From Quercus robur (taxonomy: Eukaryota; Streptophyta; Magnoliopsida; Fagales; Fagaceae): a DNA stretch of 64,000 nt. A program made the translations under genes and the position numbers. Of the stretch, positions 47,690 through 57,502 are shown in pieces (the first letter of the stretch is position 1; every line of letters begins with the position of its first letter). The stretch lies in assembly GCF_932294415.1 (NCBI RefSeq), contig NC_065536.1, positions 54,656,354-54,720,353 on the forward strand, written 5' to 3'. The notes beneath the pieces were generated by a model. That model made no database searches. It worked only from the letters and a program-made list of their open reading frames with translations, and was not told where the DNA came from.

Positions 47690-49345
47690 TAATCTCCCCA
47701 TAGGTTTAAGTCCGAGGGCCATGCAATACCTTAGTTCTGTCCAAAACTTAGATTTTTCTTTAAGTAGTTGGTTTCCCCATAGGTTTGAGTCCGAGGACCA
47801 TGCAATACCTTGGTTCTGTCCAAAACTTAGAATTTTCTTTAAGTAGTTGGTTTCCCCATAGGTTTGAGTCCGAGGACCATGCAATACCTTGCTTCTATCC
47901 AAAACTTAGAATTTTCTTTAAGTAGTTGGTTTCCCCATAAGTTTGAGTCCGAGGACCATGCAATACCTTGGTTCTGTCCAAAATTTAGATTTTTCTTTAA
48001 GTAATTGGTTTCCTCATAGGTTTGAGTCCGAGGACCATGCAATACCTTGGTTCTGTCCAAAACTTAGAATTTTCTTTAAGTAGTTGGTTTCCCCCATAGG
48101 TTTGAGTCCGAAGACCATGCAATACCTTGGTTCTGTCCAAAACTTATATTTTTCTTTAAGTAGTTGGTTTCCCCATAGGTTTGAGTCCGAGGACCATGCA
48201 ATACCTTAGTTCTATCCAAAACTTAGAATTTTCTTTAAGTAGTTGGTTTCCCTATAGGTTTGAGTCCGAGGACCATACAATACCTTGGTTCTGTCCAAAA
48301 TTTAGATTTTTCTTTAAGTAGTTGGTTTCCCCATAGGTTTGAGTCCAAGGAGCATGCAATACCTTGGTTCTGTCCAAAACTTAGATTTTTCTTTAAGTAG
48401 TTGGTTTCCCCATAGGTTTGAGTCCGAGGACCATGCAATACCTTGATTCTATCCAAAACTTAGAATTTTCTTTAAGTAGTTGGTTTCCCCATAGGTTTGA
48501 GTCCAAGGAGCATGCAATACCTTGGTTCTGTCCAAAACTTAGATTTTTCTTTAAGTAGTTGGTTTCCCCATAGGTTTGAGTCCGAGGACCATGCAATACC
48601 TTGGTTCTGTCCAAAATTTAGATTTTTCTTTAAGTAGTTGGTTTCCCCATAGGTTTGAATCCAAGGAGCATGCAATACCTTGGTTTTGTCCAAAATTTAG
48701 ATTTTTCTTTAAGTAGTTGGTTTCCCCATAGGTTTGAGTCCGAGGACCATGCAATACCTTGGTTCTGTCCAAAATTTAGATTTTTCTTTAAGTAGTTGGT
48801 TTCCCCATAGGTTTGAGTCCAAGGAGCATGCAATACATTGGTTCTGTCCAAAACTTAGATTTTTCTTTAAGTAGTTGGTTTCCCCATAGGTTTGAGTCCG
48901 AGGACCATGCAATACCTTGGTTCTATCCAAAATTTAGATTTTTCTTTAAGTAGTTGGTTTCCCCATAGGTTTGAGTCCAAGGAGCATGCAATACCTTGGT
49001 TCTGTCCAAAACTTAGATTTTTCTTTAAGTAGTTGGTTTCCCCATAGGTTTGAGTCCGAGGACCATGCAATACCTTGGTTCTGTCCAAAATTTAGATTTT
49101 TCTTTAAGTAGTTGGTTTCCCCATAGGTTTGAGTCCAAGGAGCATGCAATACCTTGGTTCTGTCCAAAACTTAGAATTTTCTTTAAGTAGTTGGTTTCCC
49201 TATAGGTTTGAGTCCGAGGACCATACAATACCTTGGTTCTGTCCAAAACTTAGAATTTTCTTTAAGTAGTTGGTTTCCCTATAGGTTTGAGTCCGAGGAC
49301 CATGCAATACCTTGATTCTATCCAAAACTTAGATTTTTCTTTAAG
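47690..49345. repeat. Tandem array of 21 units of 79 bp
   Basis: Each unit contains cccataggtttgagtccgag, gaccatgcaataccttggtt, ctgtccaaaacttag and tttctttaagtagttggttt. One unit (near 48090) has an extra C and is 80 bp. Units 9-19 (about 48330-49160) alternate between 'gaggacc' and 'aaggagc' forms, that is, a 158-bp dimer. Because 79 is not a multiple of 3, the minus strand gives a ladder of spurious 73-residue ORFs. There are no unique spacers, so it is not a CRISPR array. A monomer of the same family lies at 63936-64000. Confidence 0.97.
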
Positions 49346-49535
49346 TTTAGGGGGATTAGCCCCTCGGCCAAGGTGTGGGACGTTGATCTGACATTGAAAG
49401 CCCCTAGAACCATCCGTGCCACTGACGCTTCGAAACGTAGCCCCTAGTGGAACTTTATGTTAAGACACTACAACGGGCTGCTGGAAGTGATGGAGGGACT
49501 TTCTCGATCTACCGCCTGTGCCAATGCACAAGCCT

Positions 49536-49553
49536 TTCCCACAGACGGCGCCA
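49536..49553 (-). promoter_or_regulatory. Primer-binding-like site of the LTR element
   Basis: On the minus strand TGGCGCCGTCTGTGGGAA begins two bases after the LTR end. TGGCGCC is the usual start of a tRNA-complementary primer site in plant Ty3/gypsy elements. It fixes the element's direction. The exact tRNA was not checked. Confidence 0.6.
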
Positions 49554-49555
49554 AT

Positions 49556-50232
49556 TGTAAGGACTCAATTTGTAACGATCCCAAACCGGTCTTGAGTTCG
49601 TACGCTAAAAAGGCCCAAACAATATAATTTGTAGAGCGTGGGTTTGAAAAGTTAGGCCTTGGTCACCGTATGGTGGGTGGTCATGGTACTCATACAGAGA
49701 TTTGCCATGTTTGCCTAAGAAGTCTTTCTCCTCGGCATGGCTTGGGAGGCTCTGGTTCTTGGACTTTTTTCCCAGCCCCCTTTTCTAGATTGCTTACTTC
49801 TCCTTTTATATTAGTCTTTACCCCTCCTCCAACATCCATGTGTAGGTTCAACTTTCCAGGGCTGATACTTGTCCTATCAGTCCATACCCAAAGTGGTTGG
49901 GGGTGGTTGTAAAAGCTGAAAAGTATTGCTCTGTTTGATGCAGAGTATTTAATTGCAGCAATGGCAGCCTTTCCTTTGTTCTTTGTCGCCAAATTGTCCA
50001 GGGGTCCTTTCTCCATCAATGTGGATGTGTTCGGTTTTTCCCTAAATTGTTCTTATACCGTTCTTGCCCTTTCTTTTAGGAATGCTTTGGGATGCCAAGG
50101 ATAGAATCATCCTCGGCTACGTCTCGTGGCTATTTGGACTTTCATTGTATGTCCTCGGAAATTCCTCTCCTCTGCTCGGGCCTTGGGCCCTAAAGCAAAG
50201 TGGGCCGGGGTCACAAGCTCTTTGGCCCCACA
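49556..50232 (-). repeat. LTR (5' in element sense), 677 bp
   Basis: The full-length partner of 45509-46155, beginning TGTAAGGACTC and ending GGCCCCACA. On the element strand it runs TGTGGGGCC..CTTACA. Confidence 0.92.
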
Positions 50233-51086
50233 GTTGTTAATAGCTTTTTATATTTCTTATGAAAATGATGTCAAAACTTTTCTAGCTATTATGGTTTATT
50301 AACAATTACCTTAAAGGAATCGGTTAACATGACCCAAACAAAAATTATATTAGCAATTTTTATATCTCAAAAAGCAAGGAAAAAGGGTTATTAACCAAAT
50401 ATATATATATATATATATATATAATTGAATAAGTATATTTAAACATTAAAAATCTACTAAAAATTTTGGGCTTAGCCCCAAAAATGTATTGAGACCCCGT
50501 GAAAAATGGAGATGGAATTATCTAACTGATTCATGATTGGCGTGATAAGGCTAACGAAAAACACGATCCTATCAAGATCTTCTTCGATTGAGGGCATCAA
50601 CTTTGGCTTTCCTTCTGAAGTCCCTGTACTGCAAGTACCATGACACAAATTAATTACTTCACAAAGCAAAATACTATTGAAAACCCACAAAAAATGAGGA
50701 ATTCATGAGAGAGAGTGTAAGACCTCATTATCATTTCAGTTATAGGGTGGCTAGTAATGAGAGAGGAATCTTCACCATTAGCAATTCTTTGGATGTAAGG
50801 GCGAATAGCCTTGTAAGTAACGACAGGGACACTTTGCTTGAACTCCAACATATTTTTTGATCCTTTCATATACTTAATAAGATAATCGGTTGCACTATTT
50901 TGAGTTAAGATCTCTTTCAAAATGTTCTCTTGTACTTCGTCAACCTTTGTAGTAAGTCTCTCAATCTCCTTTAATGCCTCCTTGTTCTTCCCATGCATGT
51001 TATCAGATAGAGATGAGCAGAAAAGTTTGCAGCAAAAGGGCAATTTGAGTCTCAATATTCAGCATTAGTTTATGTAATGAGTTTGG

Positions 51087-51523
51087 GGACAAAATTGGCA
51101 AATGCCTTTTTCGGGCAAAAAAAGCAGTATTATGCCCCATTTCCCAAACTAATTAGGGAAATGCCCCTCTTTTGAAACTCGATTTTCTCAAAATCGAGTT
51201 AAGCTCTATAGTGGCATTTTTAAGGATCTTATAGTGACGTTTTAAGAACTTATAATGACGTTTTGAAACTCGAGCTCCATGAACTTAAGTTATAGGTAAA
51301 AAAAAAAAAATTGCATGTAACTCGAGTTCAAGGAGCTCGAGTTTCAAAACACCACTATAGGTTCTTAAAACGTCACTATAGGATCATTAAAAACGCCATT
51401 ATAGGGCTTCACTCGATTTTGAGAAAATCGAGTTTCAAAAGAGAGGCATTTCCCTAATTAGTTTGGAATAGGGGGCATAATGCTACTTTTTTTGCCCGAA
51501 AAGGGCATTTGCCAATTTTGTCC
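51087..51523. mobile_element. Foldback MITE with 10-bp target duplication (Mutator-like)
   Basis: It starts GGACAAAATTGGCAAATGCC and ends GGCATTTGCCAATTTTGTCC. The two halves are near-perfect inverted repeats of about 210 bases around an A-rich centre. Both flanks read atgagtttgg (51077-51086 and 51524-51533). Target duplications of 9-11 bp with long inverted ends are typical of Mutator-like elements. It sits 79-89 bp upstream of the GH3 ATG and could form a long hairpin RNA if transcribed. Confidence 0.9.
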
Positions 51524-51547
51524 ATGAGTTTGGTTAAGTAAAATGCC

Positions 51548-51589
51548 TTTCTCTCTCTCTCCCTCTCTCCCTCTCTCTCTCTCTCTCTC
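51548..51589. repeat. CT-rich microsatellite
   Basis: An interrupted CT/CCT tract of about 42 bases just outside the foldback element. Confidence 0.9.
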
Positions 51590-51749
51590 ACTCCCTCGCT
51601 CTCCGAATTTTTTTTTTTTAAATATATCAAATTTTGCCCCAAAATTCAGGAGCCTTTCTCTAGTAGGAGGCCCTAGACTCCTAGACGATGGCATAAGTCT
51701 AGGGCCGACCCTGACTACTACTATTTCTTTTTGGATCATATTAATAGAT

Positions 51750-51960
51750 GCCGCAATTGTTAATAAAACATAATAGAAAAGTTTTGATACTACTTTCATA
51801 AGAAATATAAAAAATTGTTAACAATATTTATTATTTTATCATTCTCTCAATAAAATGTTTTTTAAAAAATGGTTCCTAAACCTTGGTTAACTTTTCTCTT
51901 TCTTTTTTTGTTTGGAGGCTACATTAATTGCCCTAACAAGTTAAACATCTTTTTTCAAAT
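51750..51960. repeat. AT-rich MITE-like sequence, inverted relative of GH3 intron DNA
   Basis: The reverse complement of about 51760-51860 (atatttcttatgaaagtagt, caaaacttttct, attttattgagagaatgata) resembles 45455-45508 joined to 50233-50310. This means the LTR element at 45509 inserted into another copy of this small repeat. Boundaries are approximate. Confidence 0.45.
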
Positions 51961-52015
51961 AACCATTTTTGTTAGGAATGAACCATAACATTTAATAGCG
52001 CATTTGGCTAGCTAA

Positions 52016-53129
52016 GAGCATATCTCCAACCGGTTATGCCATCTCATCCTATTTTACCATCCCAAAAAGCTACTCTATCAATTATACAATACAATTTTAC
52101 AATACTCCCAGCATCCCAACTTTTATTTTCCTATTCTCTTCATTAAAATAATATTTCAACACAATAAAATAATATATCTCACAATCACCATCATTCACAA
52201 TACAACCTATTATTTATTCTTTCTCTCTTTCTCTTTGTTCAAGAACCACAATCACCACCACTGCTGCACTACACACACCTGACACCACCACCACTACCAC
52301 CACCAACAACCCATAATCTACTGTCAACACCAAAAAAAAAAAAAAAAAAAAACACAGCAACCCACGGTAAAAAACCAGACCCACGCCATTGCCGCTGAAC
52401 CCCAACAAACCACCAATCACCACCACCATCACGCCACACGCCCACCGGAAAAATCCACTCTATCAAAACCCCATTAGAACGAAACCCACCCAATCAAAAC
52501 CCGATCTCCATATACGCCAATCAAAACTCCGATCTCCACAGAACCCACGCTGATCAAAACTCCATCAGAACCCACCCGATCTCCTTTTGCCAATCAAAAC
52601 TCCATCGGAACAAAACCCACGCAATCAAAACCCGATCTCCATATACGCCGATCAAAACTTCGATCTCCACAGAACCCACGCTGATCAAAACTCCATTGGA
52701 ACCCACTCGATCTCCTTCCGCCAATCAAAACCCCATCTGAACCCACCCAAAATCAAAACCCACCTCGCCACACCGATCTCCACACACGACTAGCCACAAC
52801 CCATATGCCCCACGATGAACTCCATGCAAAACGACCCAAGCAGCTCCAATGGCAAGTCTTGAACGAGAGAGGGAGTGAGTGCAATCACATGGAGAGAGAG
52901 CAAAAGTGAGAATGCTGAGAGAGAGTAAAGAGAGAGTGCTAAATAAAAAAAATATATTTATTTTTAGAATTGAGCTATAGTACCATCTTACATTTAAGAT
53001 GGTACTGTAGCACAATTGTAATTTTTTTTAAATTTTACAATTTGAAAAGTCCGGCTAGAGCTCACTTTTAATGTCTTAATGCTAAAACATGCTAAAATAT
53101 GGCATTTAGAAGTTCAGCTACGAATGCTC
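52016..53129. mobile_element. Harbinger-like non-autonomous element with TAA target duplication
   Basis: The left terminus is GAGCATATCTCCAACC and the right terminus ends CGAATGCTC. TAA flanks both (52013-52015 and 53130-53132). The interior is CCA/CAC-rich with a tandem duplication. The right part repeats 'gatggtactgtagcacaatt', shared with 41540-41570. ORFs on either strand are low-complexity. No transposase. Confidence 0.75.
52491..52752. repeat. Tandem duplication, 131-bp period
   Basis: Two copies start at 52491 and 52622 (caatcaaaacccgatctcca, tatacgcc, cagaacccacgctgatcaaa). Shorter 'aatcaaaac..gatctcc' submotifs recur every 30-45 bases within each copy. Confidence 0.88.
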
Positions 53130-53438
53130 TAATGGCGTGCAAATTATGTAAGAAATGGCAATAACTGACTATTCTATCTTCAAATTTGACTTTTGTGAAT
53201 TTGGGATGTCGAACACCAATTTGTGGTTGAAATATTATGCGTGCACCAGTTGCACCTAAATATTTGATAAAAAAAAATTGTATTAGCATTACTCATGCTT
53301 CAAGGGGTTCAACGACTTGATAAAAAAGCATTATAGGTATAAAATATTAGTTTAATTGACTTTTAAAAATATGGAAATATGGAGGGTTTATTATATGTGT
53401 GTGTAAAGTTATCATGTTATAATAACATATTAAGTTAG

Positions 53439-55866
53439 TGTTAAAATTCACAAGCTTAACAAGAAATCTCAAATCATAAAAGAAAAGTTGCAGAAAGCTC
53501 AAGAAAGTTTGAGAAACAAAGAGAAAATTTCAGAGAGAAGAAAGAAAATTCATTGCTCTAAGTTTTTGTGTAATTATAGAGACTACTTATCATACACACT
53601 AAGCTAGTATTTATATAGTGTTGAGGCTCATTTTTGACAAGCCTAGTAAGAGAAAAGGCCCAGTGACACGGGCAGACCAAAGTTAGCAATCAAGAAAAAG
53701 CCATTGAGCTCAAGTGGCAGGAATGAATAGCTCATGGGCTCATAAAGTGGATCCTGAGGAAGCAAACGGGCTTGAATGGGCCCGGAAAGAGAGAAGAAGC
53801 AAACCCATGGGCAACATGTAGAAAAGCAAGAATGGGCCACTGCAGGCCCAAAGTAATGCAAACAAAGAAAGTAAGGGGCTAATGGAAAACCCATCAGCCC
53901 TAAGGGTGAGGTATAAAGTAATTGGGTTAGGGAAGCCTAAGAGAGTTAGTAAAGGCCCATGGGAAAGCAGGATTGGAAAAGGGCCGAGGAAGTTCAAGGA
54001 AAGCAAATGGGCTAAGGATGCCCAAGAAGGAAATGGGACACAAGAGCCCGCAAACAATGTAAGAAAAAGCCCAGTGAACACACTGAGTCACTGGGAGGGA
54101 AATAAACAGCAGGCCCAAAGAGGCCTAGTAAGATTGAGTCAAACAACATTACAGTAGGAATAGTAGGGTGGTACGGCAGGAAATGCTAACAAGGCCACGG
54201 AGTGAACACAGAGTAGGCTGGGGGAAGGAAGGCCCATGATCCAACAAGGCTTAACCCCCAAAAGAAGCAAGTCATAAAGAATGACAAATCAGAAAACAAC
54301 CCACGCCATAAGAAGCCAAAAGTGCATGGCAAAATGTATAGACCAATCTCTAGATCACGGCAAATGCATGGGCAGCAGGCAAAGAAGGTGGAACACAAGC
54401 AAGACCCAAGCACCACCAACCTGTACCCAGCCAATATAGGAAGTAGTGGGTCATGGGTTAGAGGTAAGAAAGGGCATGGTCTGGAGGTGGAGAGAGGGAA
54501 AAAACCTATTTTGGGATTCTTGCTCAGGCTCTTTTGGGGGAAATGTCCTGCTGGGATGACATGCCACCCAAAGAAGTAAGGATGAGTTGGAACCACTAGG
54601 TACATGCCATAAGGGATAGAGAGAGAGAGCACACACACTGTAATAGGTAGAAAAGCCACGGCAAGCAAACAAAAAAAATAGCCTTCTTTGTCTAACAGAG
54701 GGGAGCGGCACAGCCAACATAGGTAAGTGGTCGTGGCTGAACAACTGACGACCAGTAAGTGGTCGGCAAGGACACCCACACCAAACAAAAGTAGTTAAGA
54801 GCTAAAACAGTAAATACCAGTCACAGCAAGCTCTATATAAAGGACCCCTTGTTGTGTACTGAGGGGGAGGAAAAAATCACGGTAATAGGAATTTCTAGGA
54901 AAAGCTATAACCAAAAGTAAGCATTGGGAAGAAAAGGAAGTAAAGCAAAAGAAAAGAAAAGTAAGAAGTAACGAGAGGAAAAGAAAAACAGAGAGTTTAG
55001 AATGGCAGGCATGCACCAATAGGTTGATCCCCTCTCTCCTTCAATAGTCTTGCTCTCTATAAAAAGCAAAAGACCTATATTTGGACATAGACCATTTAGG
55101 CATGTTCTCTCAAAACAATTAATTTCTTCTCTGAGATTACTCGTGTTGAGAGAATAGTTGTCCCTTTCTTAGTTTCAATCCCGTGTATTACTTGGCATGG
55201 CAGATTAACACTTTGATTTTGCTAACTCCGTTTATCCTTCACTTAACTTATTCTGTATACGGAGAGCCTTTTGTTGCTCACTTTTATTTATTGTGGCTAA
55301 AAGTAGTGACTATATTTTCTTGTGTTATCCGTATTATATTTGCCTGCCATAACTTCTTTATAGCGACTTTGCTTGCTATGGGCATGTAACCAAAGCCTAG
55401 CAAACGTGGTATAGTTTGTGCACAAGCCGGACCAAGATGGGTTCTAGTTTGATTGGTCTCAACTCCCTTATCCAAAAAACTCGGGCCTAGTGTAGTAGGA
55501 AGCAACCCAACATCACAAACAAGGCCCACCACCTTACATACAGCAATTACCAAACCAAATGCGGGGGAAAGCTTAACTAACTCCTAACACATTCCCTAAT
55601 AAGGCTCCTCCAAAAAGATTTAGCCAAGTGGCACTCCCTCTAACTACATAATTAACCAACTTCACTCACCATGCAGTGCACATGATATTTAACCACTTAA
55701 TGCCTTAAGTAACTTCTTCAGCCACGCTTCAAGCCTCCTGTGATGCTTCCTGTGATGCTTTGCCTGTGCACTACCTGTCTTCAAAGTGGATTTACCTCCT
55801 TCCTTCAATCCTAATTTACCCATCTTCAATTTACTTTTATCTTTAATTCCAGGCTTCTTCTTAACA
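53439..55866. mobile_element. Solo LTR (about 503 bp) carrying a nested LTR
   Basis: It starts TGTTAAAATTCACAAGC and ends CTTCTTAACA, with gttag on both sides (53434-53438 and 55867-55871). Copy A has one gttag at 22904-22908 at the same place, confirming an insertion. Its own sequence is 53439-53618 plus about 55544-55866; the rest is the nested LTR. Confidence 0.82.
53619..55538 (+). mobile_element. Nested solo LTR of the TGTTGATG family, 1.9 kb
   Basis: It starts TGTTGAGGCTC and ends CCACCTTACA. The flanks are tatag (53614-53618) and tacag (55539-55543), a 5-bp duplication with one change. A TATATAAAGG box at 54834 gives the plus direction and is conserved at 58773 in the sister copy. The interior is full of 'gggcccaa/ggcccat' phrases. 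The 200-codon minus ORF at 54186-54788 is chance. Confidence 0.82.
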
Positions 55867-56501
55867 GTTAGTAATTAAAAAATTAGTAAAGTTAATGATG
55901 TATTATTTATATATATATATATATATATGTATGGATGAGTGCGGTTATTTGGATCAATAATTAATACGATACACATAGGTTGAGTTTTATCATTCAGTTT
56001 AAATATTTTATAAAAACAATGACAGATAGATAATGACACCTGCATAAAAATAAATAATGTTATTCAAAATTTATAAAATAAAATGGTCATATCTACCTTA
56101 GCTAAACACGTTGAATTGCTTAACAAAAGATTAAAAAAAATATGTGGGTTTTTTACTTTTTTGCTCATTTCATTCCGATTTGGCTACAAATGGACTTGTC
56201 AATATTTGAGCTTTCATGGCTCAAAGTTTTGAATTAAAATGATAGGAAAGCAATAGAGTCAAGAAGACCTTGTGAAACTTTATAATGTTTTAGTTTCCAC
56301 GCTTCTACGCGTTGATAAAGAACTCTTTGATTGAAGAAATGGATAGAATAAAAGTGTAAAACATTGGGTTTATTCGGCATTTTCTTTATGCACAATTTAT
56401 TGGCATGTTCATACTTACTTTACAGTATGAACATGCATTCTTGCCAAAGTTTAATGTTTAAAGATGCTTCAGCCTTCTCAGCAAAAAAAATAAAATAAAA
56501 T

Positions 56502-56505
<4 letters not shown>

Positions 56506-56539
<34 letters not shown>
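56506..56539. repeat. (AT)n microsatellite
   Basis: A perfect AT tract of 34 bases within copy B. The corresponding place in copy A (about 24345) has a plain A run. Confidence 0.93.
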
Positions 56540-56541
<2 letters not shown>

Positions 56542-57502
56542 TACAGCCTTAAAGCCCATGTTCCATAGCCATATGAAAAACACCCTCATAGTGAGAATCC
56601 TACGAGTTAATTGAGTGTTCCAAACCCGCATTAAAAAAAAAATACCCTCATCCAATCTAATAAGAGAGTCAACTGAATTGTCAGTGGCTTTCAAATAGGA
56701 GGAATTTTATTCTAATAATATTAATATTTTGTAAAACTGAACCATTGGCTTCATTGGCTGAGTGTTTATTTTGGGTGGGTGGGGAGTGCCTTTTGAAAAC
56801 CATCTGCCTTTATAATTTATATAGTTGATTTCATAGGTATATTGTCTCAATTTTTTTTTAAGAATAAAGTTTAACTACAAAATTGGTTATAACCTACAAT
56901 CTTATTTAATATTATTTTATTAGAGGTGAATTTTGACAAATCCACTATTAGATTACATTTTCTTCTTATATCATTCATGCTTGCAAAATTTCTAGAAAAT
57001 CAAAGATCAATAACTATGTTATCAATAAATTTTTTAAATTGTAGGTTTTTGTAGTTTAAAATTATGAATAAAATATAAGTTTATAGATCATATAGTAATA
57101 ATATTCAACTGACACAAAATTTGACATATGTATTAAAAGCACAAAGAATATGCAATCCAATTATTAAATTTTCAAAATATGTAGTAGTTTTAATAATATT
57201 GAGTAAGGTTGCAGCCTTAGACTAACCAATTTTGTAGCTAAATTTTTTTTTTTTTTGGACTTTTAAGTGTTATTCATACTTTGTAGGGTGGGCCTTTTTG
57301 TGTATTGGGCTAAGTTGCTCTTGTTGTACCACGGCCCTGTGATTCTGGAGTAGGAGAGTCGAGACTAGCCTAATTAAGACACAGCTTAGACCAACTTGTG
57401 CGCAAATTGGACCCTTCTTATTGTGTTGATGCGTCCTGACAAGAATCTCAAGCATATCTGCATGCTCATGGCAGGAAAAATTGTTACAAGTGTTATAGTA
57501 GG

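Larger units (their letters stand above)
45509..50232 (-). mobile_element. Non-autonomous LTR retrotransposon with tandem array (Tat-like layout)
   Basis: Two direct LTRs bound 3.4 kb of internal DNA. The element reads on the minus strand: the LTR ending ..GAGTCCTTACA is followed by TGGCGCCGTCTGTGGGAA (primer-binding-like), and TTTTGAAGGGCTAT precedes the far LTR (polypurine-like). In element order come the 5' LTR (49556-50232), about 200 bp of leader, a 79-bp tandem array, then a segment with its own opposite-strand TATA, ORF and poly(A) signal, and finally the 3' LTR (45509-46155). No gag, protease, RT, RNase H or integrase is seen. A tandem array plus an antisense ORF near the 3' LTR is a layout known from Tat-lineage Ty3/gypsy elements; membership is inferred. 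Flanks share only gtt, so the target duplication is unclear. Confidence 0.85.
43176..50998 (-). pseudogene. GH3 acyl-acid amido synthetase pseudogene
   Basis: GH3 enzymes adenylate acids such as jasmonate, auxin or benzoates and conjugate them to amino acids. Exons are 50724-50998 (MHGKNKEALKEIERLTTKVD, SVPVVTYKAIRPYIQRIANG), 50527-50628 (STGTSEGKPKLMPSIEEDLD, the ATP-binding motif region), 44226-44613 and 43176-43771. Splice sites are intact. Exon 3 jumps from YVPGVDEGKGMYFYF straight to RAKFIEAAITGSMAQYIPAL, so about 170 residues of the central domain are missing and the frame shifts at the joint. Exon 4 (VIGFHNRAPQFPYICRRDII) has an extra 16 bases after DASTMP, with a second frameshift before GHYVLYWEI recovers. 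A third shift near 43293 follows LLDFFKG, with the conserved ISQYKTPR tail in another frame. Intron 2 carries a 4.7-kb LTR element. A non-coding relic is the simplest reading. Confidence 0.88.

Noticed and set aside
47663-49246. Ladder of 73-residue minus-strand ORFs (MDRTKVLHGPRTQTYGETNY type) that looks like a multigene peptide family
   Set aside because: They are the same 79-bp tandem unit read through successive frames. Spacing is exactly 79 bases and there are no promoters, splice sites or independent variation.
47690-49345. CRISPR-like array
   Set aside because: Units are contiguous 79-bp repeats without unique spacers, in a plant retrotransposon.
54186-54788. 200-codon minus-strand ORF rich in hydrophobic residues
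   Set aside because: It lies wholly inside a solo LTR, antisense to its TATA box, and is not kept open in the sister LTR at 57503.
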